Of a stretch of 64,000 nucleotides of DNA, positions 42,971 to 55,900 are shown in pieces. This DNA comes from Enchytraeus crypticus (taxonomy: Eukaryota > Annelida > Clitellata > Enchytraeida > Enchytraeidae), in the NCBI GenBank assembly GCA_905160935.1, contig CAJHZI010000204.1:1012001-1076000 (forward strand). Reading direction: 5' to 3'. How positions within the stretch are numbered: position 1 is the first letter of the stretch; each line of letters opens with the position of its first letter. A model generated the notes under the pieces. It was given only the letters and a program-made list of their open reading frames with translations. It was not told the DNA's origin and did not search any database. Made by a program: the position numbers and the translations under genes.

Positions 42971-45900
42971 GGCAAATTTCCTCGCGCTTTTAAGCGTGCA
43001 GTTATTACTCCATTGCTTAAAAAGCCCACACTGGATAAGGGATTATTGTCGAATTACAGGCCTATATCTAATCTGTCATACATATCTAAGCTCACTGAAA
43101 GAATTGTTCTTCAGAGGCTTTCTACTCATCTCTCTTACAATGATCTATTTAATAAGCATCAAGCTGCTTATACTAAGCATCGTTCAACTGAAACGGTGCT
43201 TCTATCTGTGTGCAATTCTAGTGTTAATGCCATGTGCACACAACGCTTAACTGGATTATGTATGCTTGATCTTTCGTCCGCTTTTGATACCACTGATCAC
43301 AATATTCTTCTGAACGTCTTTCTTCCTGGTTTGGTGTTCCTGGAATTGTTCTTGATTGGTTTTCCTCCTATCTGACGGATCGTTCTTTTAGTGTGAAAGT
43401 GATGGAGTACATCTCTTCGCCTGCTCACTTAAAGTATGGTGTGCCTCAAGGTTCCGTTCTTGGTCCTATCCCCTTTAACCTCTATACAACACCCCTAAGC
43501 ACTCTAATCTCTTCTCATTCTCTTGATCATGAACTATATGCTGATGACACTTAAATGTACACTTGTTTCATCCCTAACTCCTATTCTAATGCTGAAACCC
43601 TCCTGCAACAAAGTTTTCAGTCTATATCATCTTGGATGTCTGCTAATTTCTTGGCACTTAATCCATCTAAGACTGAATTCTTGTTGGTCGGGACACCTCA
43701 ACAGCTTCTGAAGCTGAATGGGAAAACTCTTTCGTTATCTTCGGGTATTAAAATATCACCTGTTTCTTCTGTGAGAAATCTCGGTGTTATCCTTGATAAA
43801 CACCTAACCTTCCACGAACACATAACTAAAACTTCACAAGCATGTTTCTTCCATATCCGTGATCTTCGTCGAATACGTCCATATTTGTCACGTGAGACAG
43901 CTGCTACAATTGGTGCTGCTCTTGTGCAATCGAATTTGGACTACTGTAATTCCTTGTTTTTAAATCTCCCTGGCTGTGAGATTGATCGGTTGCGGTTTGT
44001 TCAGAATTCTCTTGCGCGAGCAATTTTTTGTAGTTCCAAGTACTCACATGTTACGCCTATTTTGAAGTCTTTGCACTGGCTAAAGATTAAAGAGCGTATC
44101 ATTCACAAAACAGCTTCGTTAACCTATAAGTCCATCACAAACTGGACAAACTTGTATGTCTCACTTGATTAAAGTGATGCAGCCTGCTATTTCTCGATCC
44201 TATAAGTTAATTACTCTTGTGAGACCTAGCTTACCTTCACGCTCTAAGCTATCTAATCGTTCTTTCCAGCATGCTGCACCTGAGATCTGAAATTCTCTTC
44301 CATCCAATCTTCGGAAATCTTCGTTTGAATCACATCAGCCTTTGCTTTCCTATGAGCAGTTCCATAAGCAGCTAAAGACCTATCTTTTCCATCTCTCTTT
44401 TCCATCCAGTGTCCATGAGTAGCGACCTGCGCCTAAACCACCTTTTCCTTAACTCCGTTTACTTTGGACTGAATTTCTGGATTTTGGAATTTGCACCGTT
44501 TTTGGACCTTCTTTTTTTGCTCGCCGGCTTGATTTTGTATCAGTGCTCGATGTTGTCATTGATGACTGTAGCACTCTAATTGTTGTTATTATTATTATTA
44601 TTATTATATTGTATGGTATCGTATTATACTGTATTGTATCGTATCGTATCGCACCGCACCTTTTTGTATTTTACTGTATTATATTGTATTGTTCGTGTTA
44701 TATTTTTAATATCCCGTTGCTGTTGTGTTTGTTATTTACCCTCGTATTTGATGTTTCCATCGAGATCCTCCTCTGTCTGCGTGTACTTGAAGATGTTGTC
44801 CACATCCTGATCTGTCAGTCGCTCTCCTGCACAGACAAGTATCAATCAACCAATTTACTGATAGATCAATCAATCAGAGACAAATATCAAGTCAATAAAT
44901 ATACTGGTAGATCAATCAATCAGTGACAAGTATGAAGTCAATAAATATACTGGTAGATCAATCAATCAGATACAAATATCAAGTCAAGTAATACATTGGC
45001 AGATCAATCAATCAGAGACAAATATCAAGTCAATAAATACATAGGTAGACCAATCGATCAGAGACAAATACGAAATTAAGTAGTACACTGGTGGACCAAT
45101 CAATCAAAGACAGGTATGAAGTCAATAAATATATTGGTAGATCAATCAATCTGAGACAGGTATGAAGTCATTAAATACATTGGTAGATGAATCAATTAGT
45201 ACAGTAATTAAAATTAAACTGAGTAAAAAGTAATTTCTATCGAAGGTTTTGTTTAATACGATTTCTGTAGGAGTTAGAAAAAACTTACTAAATGAAGACG
45301 ATTCAAACTTAATTTTCGACAAGTCAATTTATTCACTGAACCATGAGGATCTTGAAACCAAAGTGAGTAAAAGTGAGAGAAATAAGCCCATAGAATGCAT
45401 ATAGGTTAGCACCAACCTAACATGGTTAGAACGTGCCTAAGCTCCGCCCCAGAGATATAGCCCTGCCCCTCACGATCGAATGTCTTGAAGGCTTCCATGA
45501 AGTCAGCGAACGTCCCGACGTCCGTCTCTGCAGAGGCTGTTTTGTAGATCGGCAGGATTTCTTCAAATTTGTACTGCTTCTCGCCTTAAATAAGATAACA
45601 AGAATAATAGTAAATAATAAATGAGAATAAAAATTAATATAGATAGCAGCAAAAAGGATAACAAAATAATATTAAATTAAGGAAGATATTTAATTTACAT
45701 TTATTAAATTAAGTGAGGTAAATGACCTCATAAGGTAAATAATGATAAGGTAAATTACCTTGTGATGCGATTTAACTTCACTTTACTTTAATTGCTGCTC
45801 AGCGGTTGAAATACAGATCAAGAGAAACTATTTTCTTTTCCTTTTACTTGAGCATCAGTCAGTCGTTATTTATCTTCGTAGCAAAACTCAAAAGGGATTG

Positions 45901-46503
45901 AAAGAACAGAATTACGCCAAAATCCGGAATTTTTTTGTTTCTTTTCTAAGTTAGTTCAATCTTTTCATCAGATCAGTTTCTCATTTAATTTGGACATAGC
46001 CGTAGTTCTTATTAACTTTCATGTATAACGGTTTGGAAGAATTATAAATAATAAATATCGCGCATTAACAAACTAAGATAAGATTAGCAAGTTAAGTTAA
46101 TGCAAATTGACTATGAAAGTTTTGAACTGCAAATAGTCTGACAGCCTTTCTTCAGCGGACCGGCACCTTTTTCTTGTACGTGGTAGCGTCGGAGCCTTTT
46201 CATTTATGTGCGTGAAATATTCAACTCTAATTGTTGAAGATATTTAAGAGCTTAATTTCGGATAATATGCGTAATGTCGTAGCATTCTGTCTACATATGG
46301 CGGATTTATTAACCTTCCTGCGAACCTACCCCTTTGCGCAATGTGCAATACTGCGTAAAACTTTCCAGAGATACTTCCAATTGGTTTACGTACTATTTCG
46401 GAACTTTGTATGCACCTGTAATCAACGATTCCTAAATTATTTGATATGATATTTGTTGTGCACTACTTTTTTCGCCTCCCTGCATAAATGTATACAATGT
46501 CAA

Positions 46504-46578
<75 letters not shown>

Positions 46579-46609
46579 TATATAGATATATATACATGTA
46601 TATATATAT

Positions 46610-46666
<57 letters not shown>

Positions 46667-49600
46667 ATTATACAGTATATAGTACATATCTGATAGATGT
46701 TAGTCAGCACTATGAAAATGTTATTAGTTGCATTAAATTTATGATTTTCATTAAACTTGTTAGTATTTTCATTAAACTTGTTAGTATTTTCATTAAACTT
46801 GTTAGTATTTTCATTAAACTTGTTAGTATTTTCATTAAACATAAAAACTTTGTATTAAGAAACAATTCAATCCAGGTCAATGCCGATTTTGTTCTATAAA
46901 CCTCTGACCTCTGAGAAACTTTTAAAGCTCCACAGATACCTTTATATTTTTAACTCCTTTGAAAATAATGACTTTATGCCTGTAAATATAGACATGCATT
47001 GGAAAGTAAAAATGTCGAAAATGATTGAGCAAAAATAAGGTAGATTAGACTCACCGAGTTTTTTCGTACCACCGTTGTTGGCGACCATGGCCTGTGTTGG
47101 ATTTAGCCCGCAGCACCTGAGGAAGTCTCCGACCTTCGCACCGTCAACCATCCCGTCCCTACCATCCCAGAAGTCAAACAGGTCGAACACCTCTCGTACA
47201 TCTAAAACAAGAAACAACAAATTACTGCATATCTTCCTATCAAAAGAAACGTGGTAAAGAAAACAACTGTGGGTCACTTCGTGTAGGCCTATATTTTGAA
47301 GTAGTGCTTATATTGATGAGGATAACGAAGTTTATTTCTAAGCATTAGTCTAATTTAATTGTTAATTTTTTTTACTTTTGAATTTTCTAGTCTAACATTA
47401 GTCTGGCTGGAGCCAGTGGCGATGTCGGTAAGATACTCGACCGAGGCTCAGTGTGTGCGGGGTTCAAATCATGGCCTCGCCTGTCACTGGCTGACATCGT
47501 TTTCGAGTGAGGAAACTGACGTTAATATTGGCCTTTAATTGTGATGTCATCCAACTACTATTTCGAGGTTTCGCTGCATTTAGATGTTAAAATCATTAAA
47601 TAAAACTATGTGGAATGTGTGCCTAATTTTCACAGTCAAACTGGCCTAACATCTGGATTAATCTTAATTAGTCACATAATGCATTCACTATTATTAATCT
47701 TTACTAAATAGCATATCATGGTATCATTTTAAATGTCAGAGAATTTTGAGTAACTAAAACATTTGCTCAACCATTTAAATTCTGAGTTGTTTCTGAATCT
47801 GATCAGCGTCTTCCGACAATTTAAATTGATAAATGATTTTAATCAAAACTTGCAGAGCTGAAAAGTTTTTCAAAGTTGGAAGCAATTGACCTAAGTTCAC
47901 AAGGTCGTCTACACATTGACTGTCGTATAAACGGAAGTCATATAGGCGTATGAAGAAGCTCTTTAAAAAGCAAGATATGGCAATGCACACTTAGTTTTAG
48001 AATGGACGATATAACATTAACCTAAAAAATAAGCTTCAAATGCAAGCCCGACTGAAAATCTGCTCTGCAATGAAGGAAACAAGCAGTTTTAGGCATTACA
48101 TCAATCAATAGACTGTAAAGTTGTATAGATCTATCTCAACTCTACCCGTAAAACCATCACTCGGGCTCCCATACACTGCGCATGCTCAGCTAGCAAGACT
48201 TTCCATTCTAAAGCACGCACTGGAAGAACTCGCCTACGCGCTCTGTTTGCTTCGTCTGAGTAATTCCTTCCGTATCTCAGTTGAACCGTGTTATGCAACG
48301 CTTGAGCACTTTGAATGCACAGATAATCGCAGAGCTTCAAGGTGAGGAGAGTAGGTGGTGTGTAGTCTTAGACCTGAAGTTATGCCTTTCTCTTTCTCAT
48401 ACGCTACATATGACTCTCTGATTGTCAACACTGTACGAGTCTCTATCTCTAACCAAATGCTTCGCTATTTTATATTGAATTGACTGGAGCGTGTAGCGAT
48501 GTCTGCAAGATATTCGATCGCGGAGCAGTTTGTGCGGGGTTCAAATCGTGGGCTCTCCCGTCGCTGATATCGCTTTCGAATGAGGAAACTGACGTTAACA
48601 TTAGCTTTTTTATGAAAAACGAAAACGCTTGAAGTATGCTCATGTATATATCAATCAAGTTCATGTATATATCGACCAAGCTCATGTATTTATTGATAAA
48701 GCTCATGTATGTATCGATCAATCTTATACATGTATGGATCAAGCTCATGTATGTATCGATCAAGCTCATGTATTTATCGATCAAGCTCATGTATTTATCG
48801 ATCAAGCTCATGTATCTATCGATCAAGCTCATGTATTTATCGATCAAGCTCATGTATGTATCGATCAAGCTCGTGTATGTATCGATAGGCATACAATCAC
48901 TGGATCATGAACTATTTCTTGATCCTTAACTGAACATAATTAGTTGATATCATTGTAAAAAAGCTAGTTTCGTTATTTACAAATTTTGATGTAGTTACTG
49001 GAATTAATCACGTATGTGTTAATATAAAATAGTTAAAAGTTTATTAAAATAAGCAATGTGGTTTTTGCTGTTGTTTATTCAAGTAAGTAATTTGGCTAAT
49101 TCCTACTAACATGCATTTATCAGAAACGAATTTACTTAAAGTCGAGATTGTGATTATAATTCGCAAATAAATAAATCGACTCAGTTCCGCACTAAAAGCT
49201 AACACAATATTAAAAAGATTCTTGTATCCTTCATTAACATCCTCGTTAGTCGCTTTTTAAAAGAATGATCAGTTCTGGGTGTATTATCAAGTGTTCCGGG
49301 TTTAATACGCTTCACTAGATACGCTCCGGTACAAGTTCTTGAGATGAAAGACGACACCGTGTTGATCAGTACTATCTTCTCGTAACACGGCAACTTAGCC
49401 CTGTGTTATTGTTTATATTAACGAATCAGTCGATGTGAGGTGTGGGGGTTTATGTTTAGTATAACACTGGTATCTGGTGTCATCTAGCGAGACTTGAGTA
49501 AACTGAAAGTTCGCCTTGCCTTGGGCGCCATCAAACGGAAAACTATTAAAATAATCATTGCATCAAAAATTCATTTAACCAGAAAGATATTTGCCCGCTA

Positions 49601-52600
49601 ATGAAGCGGTGGCCTATAGGTACAAAAGGTTAGGGGTGCTCCATACTTGTCACAGTACTCATGATGAATATTGGTTAACAAAGTATTTTCAAAAAAGACT
49701 AAGCTTCAAGATTTTACAGGTGAAGCTGTGAAAATAAACAATATTTTCTTTCATTTTCAATGTCAATTAATGGAGATCATGGTATGGCCTTTCCAATGTT
49801 CCAAGATCTATATGTAATCAGTGTTATCTACCTGGATCTGCCTTTTCATTGACAAAAATTGTAATCAGAATTTGCACTTTCAATCTCTCTCACTGTATTT
49901 TTATAGCAGTTTTTATGGACTCTGAAAAAAAAGTGCTGATGCACTTGTTCTTAAATCTTCCTTTACAAGTTAAATCTTCATTAGATTGCAGTATACATGT
50001 CAATATTTAATATATTTAAATATTTTAAAGTTTAGGCCTACTGGTGCAATGCAGTCAATATTATTCTAAATAATTCCATGCTGCAGCCCACCGAGATTTT
50101 TTCTACAATTGCAGAGGAAAGGGAAAGAAGACTAAAGGCCTTGGGTCTTGTAAAATCAAAAACTATTTTTTCAGAAGTTATTGGTAATTAATTCTTTATA
50201 TAATTAATTGACAATTAATTATCTAATTAATAACAAAAAAGCAGAAGCAATCTATTAAGAGCTATTTAAAACAAAAGCTTGCTGGATTAGAGGTACTAGA
50301 GATCTGGCTAAAGATTGATCCGAATGCTACTCTAAGGCTTGAATGTTCGGCTGCAGAACCTTTAAAATATTCCTATGTTTTAAGTTACACTATCGGCTAA
50401 CCTTTGCGGCTCTCCGCGATTCTATACCAAGACGACCACTCTACATACCTACACTCCACATTGCGTGGATAACACTCTATGGACCTAAACTATGCCCCTC
50501 CATGCTCGAACAACACTCTATTTCTCTGTAACTTTCACTGATATATTGTTACGCATATATGTATATTATTAACAACAAAATTTATAAAGCTGTGTCATGG
50601 CCGAAATCTATCTTCGAGATTTTTTACGGTAGGATGTTAAATAATAACCAGATAAATTGTTAACAATTACTAATTTATCATTTTGAACTTGCAAAAAGGA
50701 TTAATGGAGCATTTAGTATCGGATACAAAATCCAAATATGTTCCGTTCTGATAGAAGAAACTGGTTAGTCGAGATACTAGAGAAATGGAGATACAAGAAG
50801 TTGAAGCAACTGATAACATGACGTAAAAACAAATTGTATGGAACTTCGCAAGACATATGCTTTCAGGAATCTCTTCCTCTCCAGCATAATCTCTCAGAAT
50901 ATATTCCACTGATAAGAATCCTGCGCATCTTATCATCAAACTGGAACATTCAATTATGTTCTAATAATAGAACGGAGGTATTCGCAGCTTAGCATATCCA
51001 CCTGATCGTGGAAGTTTATCTCGACAAATATTCCAACTCGTTCTCTATCTTAAGTAATCTTGAAATAAAACTCGATCATTAAAGATTCTATCAGATTCTA
51101 TCAGAGTCTGGACCTGTCAGCATTGACCCATCATAATGTTGCAGTCCAACATTGTACTGCAGTACAATGTTAGACTTCTACACTGTATTGGTTCAAGAAA
51201 ATACATAATATATTTCTTATGAAATTTTTCATTACGATAACTTTCAACTTTAAACAGCAGATTTATATTGATATTGCAGTGTACAGTGTACACCCATAGT
51301 ATAGTACTAGTACTGCATGTCCTGCATATGACGCTATATTTGAAAAATGTTGGTACCCACTTGAAAAGGGATTCTACAGAAAATAGTAAATTACAAAGCG
51401 TTCAGGCACTGAAGGAAGAGAGATGCCAGAAGTAACACAAGCTGCTCTTTTCATGACTATTAGTGATGAGTTTGTGAACAGCTTAGAGAGAAGACTGGAT
51501 CTCTACAGAATTAAGTGTTTATTGCAACAACGGGTGTGCATCAAAAGCTTCAACAATATGACAGATTCACTACAGTCTTATCATATTCTAAAGAGAATTA
51601 CTAACAGATGGCGGGACTAAAGGATATAGAATCACAGCAGACCACATTCCGTTACAAGTATTTGTTAGGCAGAAAAGTATAACTTTAAAATAAGTTCATA
51701 CCAGCAGTCCGAGTACCGAAGCAGCTGCTACCAGCTGCAGCTCCATGCTACCAATCCCACAACAGCTGTAATCAGCTACAGTGCCAGGCTGCCTAGTTAC
51801 AAATCACACCTACTGACTAATGTTTTCTGGGATTCTATATTGACCGGATGAAATACCCCCTAGCCAATTTAGACACTAAATAAAATTATCCCAATGCAAG
51901 ATGTTAATATTTGTTAATGGGTATGAATTGATTTACACGCCGAGGTATAGAGAGAAAAAGGTACCTTTTATGCAGACTATGGCCCTACTCTTGTTAACAA
52001 CGAAGAGTAAAGTAGCTTCTTGATGGCTGGAAATGCTCGATATAAATTATAGACCGATCTATTCAGTACCACCGATCTGAGACTACTGTTAAATCATTAC
52101 TGAAACCTGATTCACTGCGACTATTAGAAATGCATGCAATCAATACGTCGTGAGTAATAACCGGTTATATAATGTATAATATATGTACAAAGCACACATC
52201 TATAATTATAGCCGTTTATCCGTATTAAAAATAAAAAATTACCACCACAGCTACGAAGAATTTGAAACCATAATAAATATTCTATGTTACGAAACTATAC
52301 GGGTGTGATGAACTTTAAAATATTTTTCTTCCGAAATTGAATATATACATGTATTTACTTCCTCGGTGCCAGGAATTTGCTTTTAATAACTGAGGTCATT
52401 TATTAATGTTGAATACTTGGTATGGCTGCTATTTTGAAGCCGGTTGCATGAGATAGGAAATATAACATCGCAGAATGTTTGGGCCCCGCATGCGTGGGCT
52501 TCGTTATGAATCCTGTTTACTTGATTAGCAGACAATTCCACGGCTCTTCCGCTAGGCTTACCTTCCACTTCTAGAATAACTTTAAACCAACTGATAGTCG

Positions 52601-52956
52601 TCAGTAATAACAAAGAGCATAAAGTAAACCGCTATAAAGAATAACTCCAAGGTCAAAAATGTTCGTGAAAGGTGGCTATAATCATATTACAGAATTTATA
52701 AGCTCTCTGGACAGTTACTGATTTAACAGACAGGCATCTTGCAAGTCAATGCATATTAAACTAGATCTATTAAAGGATTTAAACTAACTTACTATCAGCT
52801 AGGTAGAATGGATTGAAAGAGAAGCAGAAGACAAATCGCAATTAGGAGTGTTAGATGATTTAAAGCCCCACTTATATGTGGACATGAAGAGGAAATCAAA
52901 GACAGAGAAGAATGGAGGCGTTATATGCCATTGATCTACCAGGAGGCAGTGCACTA

Positions 52957-52999
<43 letters not shown>

Positions 53000-55900
53000 C
53001 AGCGTCTTCTTTACGATTACGACTGGATTTCAGCCTAGGAATAGAACCTTGGCTCTCTAGATGCATAATCGAAAAGCATGACCATGCCGTGGTTCAAAAC
53101 CCAAACAAAGATAAAAACATCAATATTGCAGCACAAGAATCGAAGCGCAACTTAATATTTTGTTATCTTTGTCATTGTGGCCTGTTTCAAGCTCTCGTTA
53201 ATCTGCAATCAAGTTACTATCTAAATGTCCCTTCCTACACATTTCTTTACTCAACTTCTGTATCAAATCCGAAGTTAGATATATTAATGTATCCAAAATG
53301 TATGAAGTCTTAACCTGATCCTTACCATTTATCGTTAAATAATTACAATGGCTCCTTCAATTTCTCTGAATAATTGCACTACAGTAACTGTTTACTCGCC
53401 ATAACAATCAAATGCTGCGACGGTTCATGCACCTCCATAAGCTTCGGTGCCGGGCAGTATCTCTTCGCTTGTTTCAATCAACGTGTGATGAGATAGTATG
53501 AGATTAAGAGCAGGCCTTTCCACTTTTGACTATAAATTTTCTCTTATTTAATTTCATGCTTTAGATTGCCGTTATATTTTTGCAGGCATTAATAAACATA
53601 ATATATTTATTAATGCCTGCAAAAATGTAACCACCATTAAACATTAAATGAAATAGAAAGAGTAAATTTGTAGTCGAGTAAATTTATTGTATGTTTGTCT
53701 TCGTACATGTAGAATGAAGTTTGGATTACAGTAACATGAAATCACTCACTATGCGAATTGCAGTAAATAAGCATTAAAATCTCCATTAAAGTGTTTGATT
53801 TTAAAATATATTGCTAAAAATGCTAAATTATTCTTTTTAACTTTAATTGTCCTACAAATTCATATAGCCAACAAAGAAAAAAATGATAGCTGGTAAATTT
53901 AAATTAATTATCTACTCAAAGCAGAAAACCCTTGTCTTTATCGCAGAGCTCAAAACTTCAGGAAGGTTATCTCAGCTAGACGAACTTATGTACGTAGCTT
54001 ATAGCGTAGCAAGAGCAGCATGTAGATACTTCCAGGTTACTACCGCATAGAATTTCAGTATTTTAAATTTTAGTCAATTAGATTGACGAAAAAGATTATA
54101 TATTTAATAATATTGCGCACAAGGATATAGAAATGCCGTAGGCAACATTTGAAATACAACAAGCAAAATGAAAGGAAATGGTTATGCAAATTTAATCTCT
54201 ATTAAACTCCTGTGATAAATAGCGTGATTAAGTATAAAAATAAGACAGTATGTATCCTACTTGGTGGTCAAAATGTTAATGTCAAAATGTCAAAATGTTT
54301 TCCGGGAAACTGAAAAACCACGCAAATCGTAATCTACCCTTAGTTTTAATGCAAATATTTACCGGGTTTTTGCCATTCCTAGTAAACATATTCACATTGT
54401 TTCACTGTAGGATTATTTTATATGAAAGTCGTTGCTTGAATAATAAGAAATCAAGTAAGTAAAGCAAGACATAAGAAACATTCATACCTTCAATATCACT
54501 GGCACTGAGGTCCGCCTGAAATAACACAAATAGAATCATCAGCTTTGATGAAAGTTACAAATTAAATTGCAATATGTAGCATTCTTTCTATTTGAAAATC
54601 TTCCAATGGTACTGATATACTATTTTAACACGTGCTACCACCAGTTAATGTGCTACTTTAACACTTGCTATCACCAGTGAATGTGCTATTTTAACACGTG
54701 TTATGTGCTATCTTAACACATGCTGTCAGTTTATGTTATCTAAGCTGTGGTGAGCAATTACCACATGAACAATATTCTGTATGTTTTCAGGTACACGATA
54801 AATTGACAAGCATGGAAAGGTCTTCTTCCATTTTAGCAAAGAAACAAAAATTCAATTTGTAATATTATAATGTTAATATTTGTCACCTTTATGTCTAAAT
54901 TTGTGGTGTTATTAATGAAATTAAGCAATGTGAATAAAATTAATGACTCAACTCAAGATTATCTGCCGTAGCTTATATCGAATCAAGTGACATCTAATCT
55001 CTGTATTATGTTCTATTTATACTAATGCCTCCTAATAGCTTCATACAATGCAGAGAGGTTCAAATAGTGGCGATAATACTTTGACAAATGAATACTACCG
55101 TGGATATAAAATTCCCATATTGAATCCCGGACACTGAAGAATAGATCAGCCATTAACTGCACTGTTGCAAGAGGCGAATACTCAAAAACTGAGGAAGCTA
55201 CAGGCTACATAAGGTATTGATAAAATATTGCCTTTTGTGAAATTATTAATTTGTTGATCTATGGATTGTTCTTGATAGAGCGTGAAAGCAGACTCTGAGT
55301 AAAAATATGTACCTTGGACCTGCCACCTGACAAACACTAGAGAGAGAGAGAGAGATAGAGAGAGAAAGAAGGAGAAATAAAATTCCAGTGATTTGATAAA
55401 AATTTATTCTATTCTAAAGAGCGTCAGGAACGGGCCCTGTAATTCAAGTTGAGCAGAACCACTGAAAATATAGAGAGTTTAATCTCTGTAATCTTATCGA
55501 GGGCCTCTAACAAAGAAATCTTATATCTCGCCTTTGGCTGGTTATACTCCGCAGTTAGTCTGAATGCACCATTTAGCAAAGGATAAAGCCAAGTTCAACA
55601 ACAGTTGCTGCTCAATAGCATGTCAGAGACGGAATTAGCACTGGATTTGAACTCGTTCAACTACCGATCTGCTAAAGAACATTATTCAAACAATTAATTA
55701 GCTCAGCCCCTTAATTTAATGTACCGAAACTATCTAGGTCAATATTTTCACTCCAGAAGAAGTGCTATTCTTCTTCATTTGATAATCACATTAATTCTAT
55801 GTGTTCTTAATCTTAAACCATTTGTTTTAAAATGCTTTGTTAAATTTGCAAATTACTTTGCTTAAATTTATGAGACTGCTAATCAAACGAAGTAAATGTA

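Larger units (their letters stand above)
38718..44739. other. Intron 5 of the light-chain gene
   Basis: A 6.0 kb intron. More than two thirds is retroposon-derived: SINE-B 39337-39600, an RTE-like LINE 40031-40705 and a CR1/L2-like LINE 41040-44604, all in antisense to the gene. Confidence 0.85.
47202..54487. other. Intron 2 of the light-chain gene (7.3 kb)
   Basis: It contains two tRNA-SINEs (47404, 48485), a 21-bp minisatellite (48630-48893), an RTE-like 3' end with an AG tract (52808-52996) and a 21-bp-arm hairpin (53576-53626). The stretch 49.0-52.8 kb shows no recognised repeat or exon; open frames at 50670-50939 (minus) and 51423-51620 (plus) have no family signature I know. Confidence 0.7.

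Noticed and set aside
48629-48929. Overlapping open frames of 93-140 residues on both strands
   Set aside because: They are produced by a 21-bp tandem repeat, whose length is a multiple of three; no family features.
50090-50192. Possible exon reading [20 protein letters not shown] before a GTAATT
   Set aside because: No family is recognised, no partner exon was found, and the strand is opposite to the surrounding light-chain gene.
50670-50939. 89-residue open frame on the minus strand with hydrophobic segments
   Set aside because: No family signature; it lies in an AT-rich intron on the same strand as the light-chain gene, but no splice fit was found.
52383-52613. 76-residue open frame with a hydrophobic start and a possible donor GAAG|GTAAGCC
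   Set aside because: There is no ATG in good context and no homologous family I recognise.
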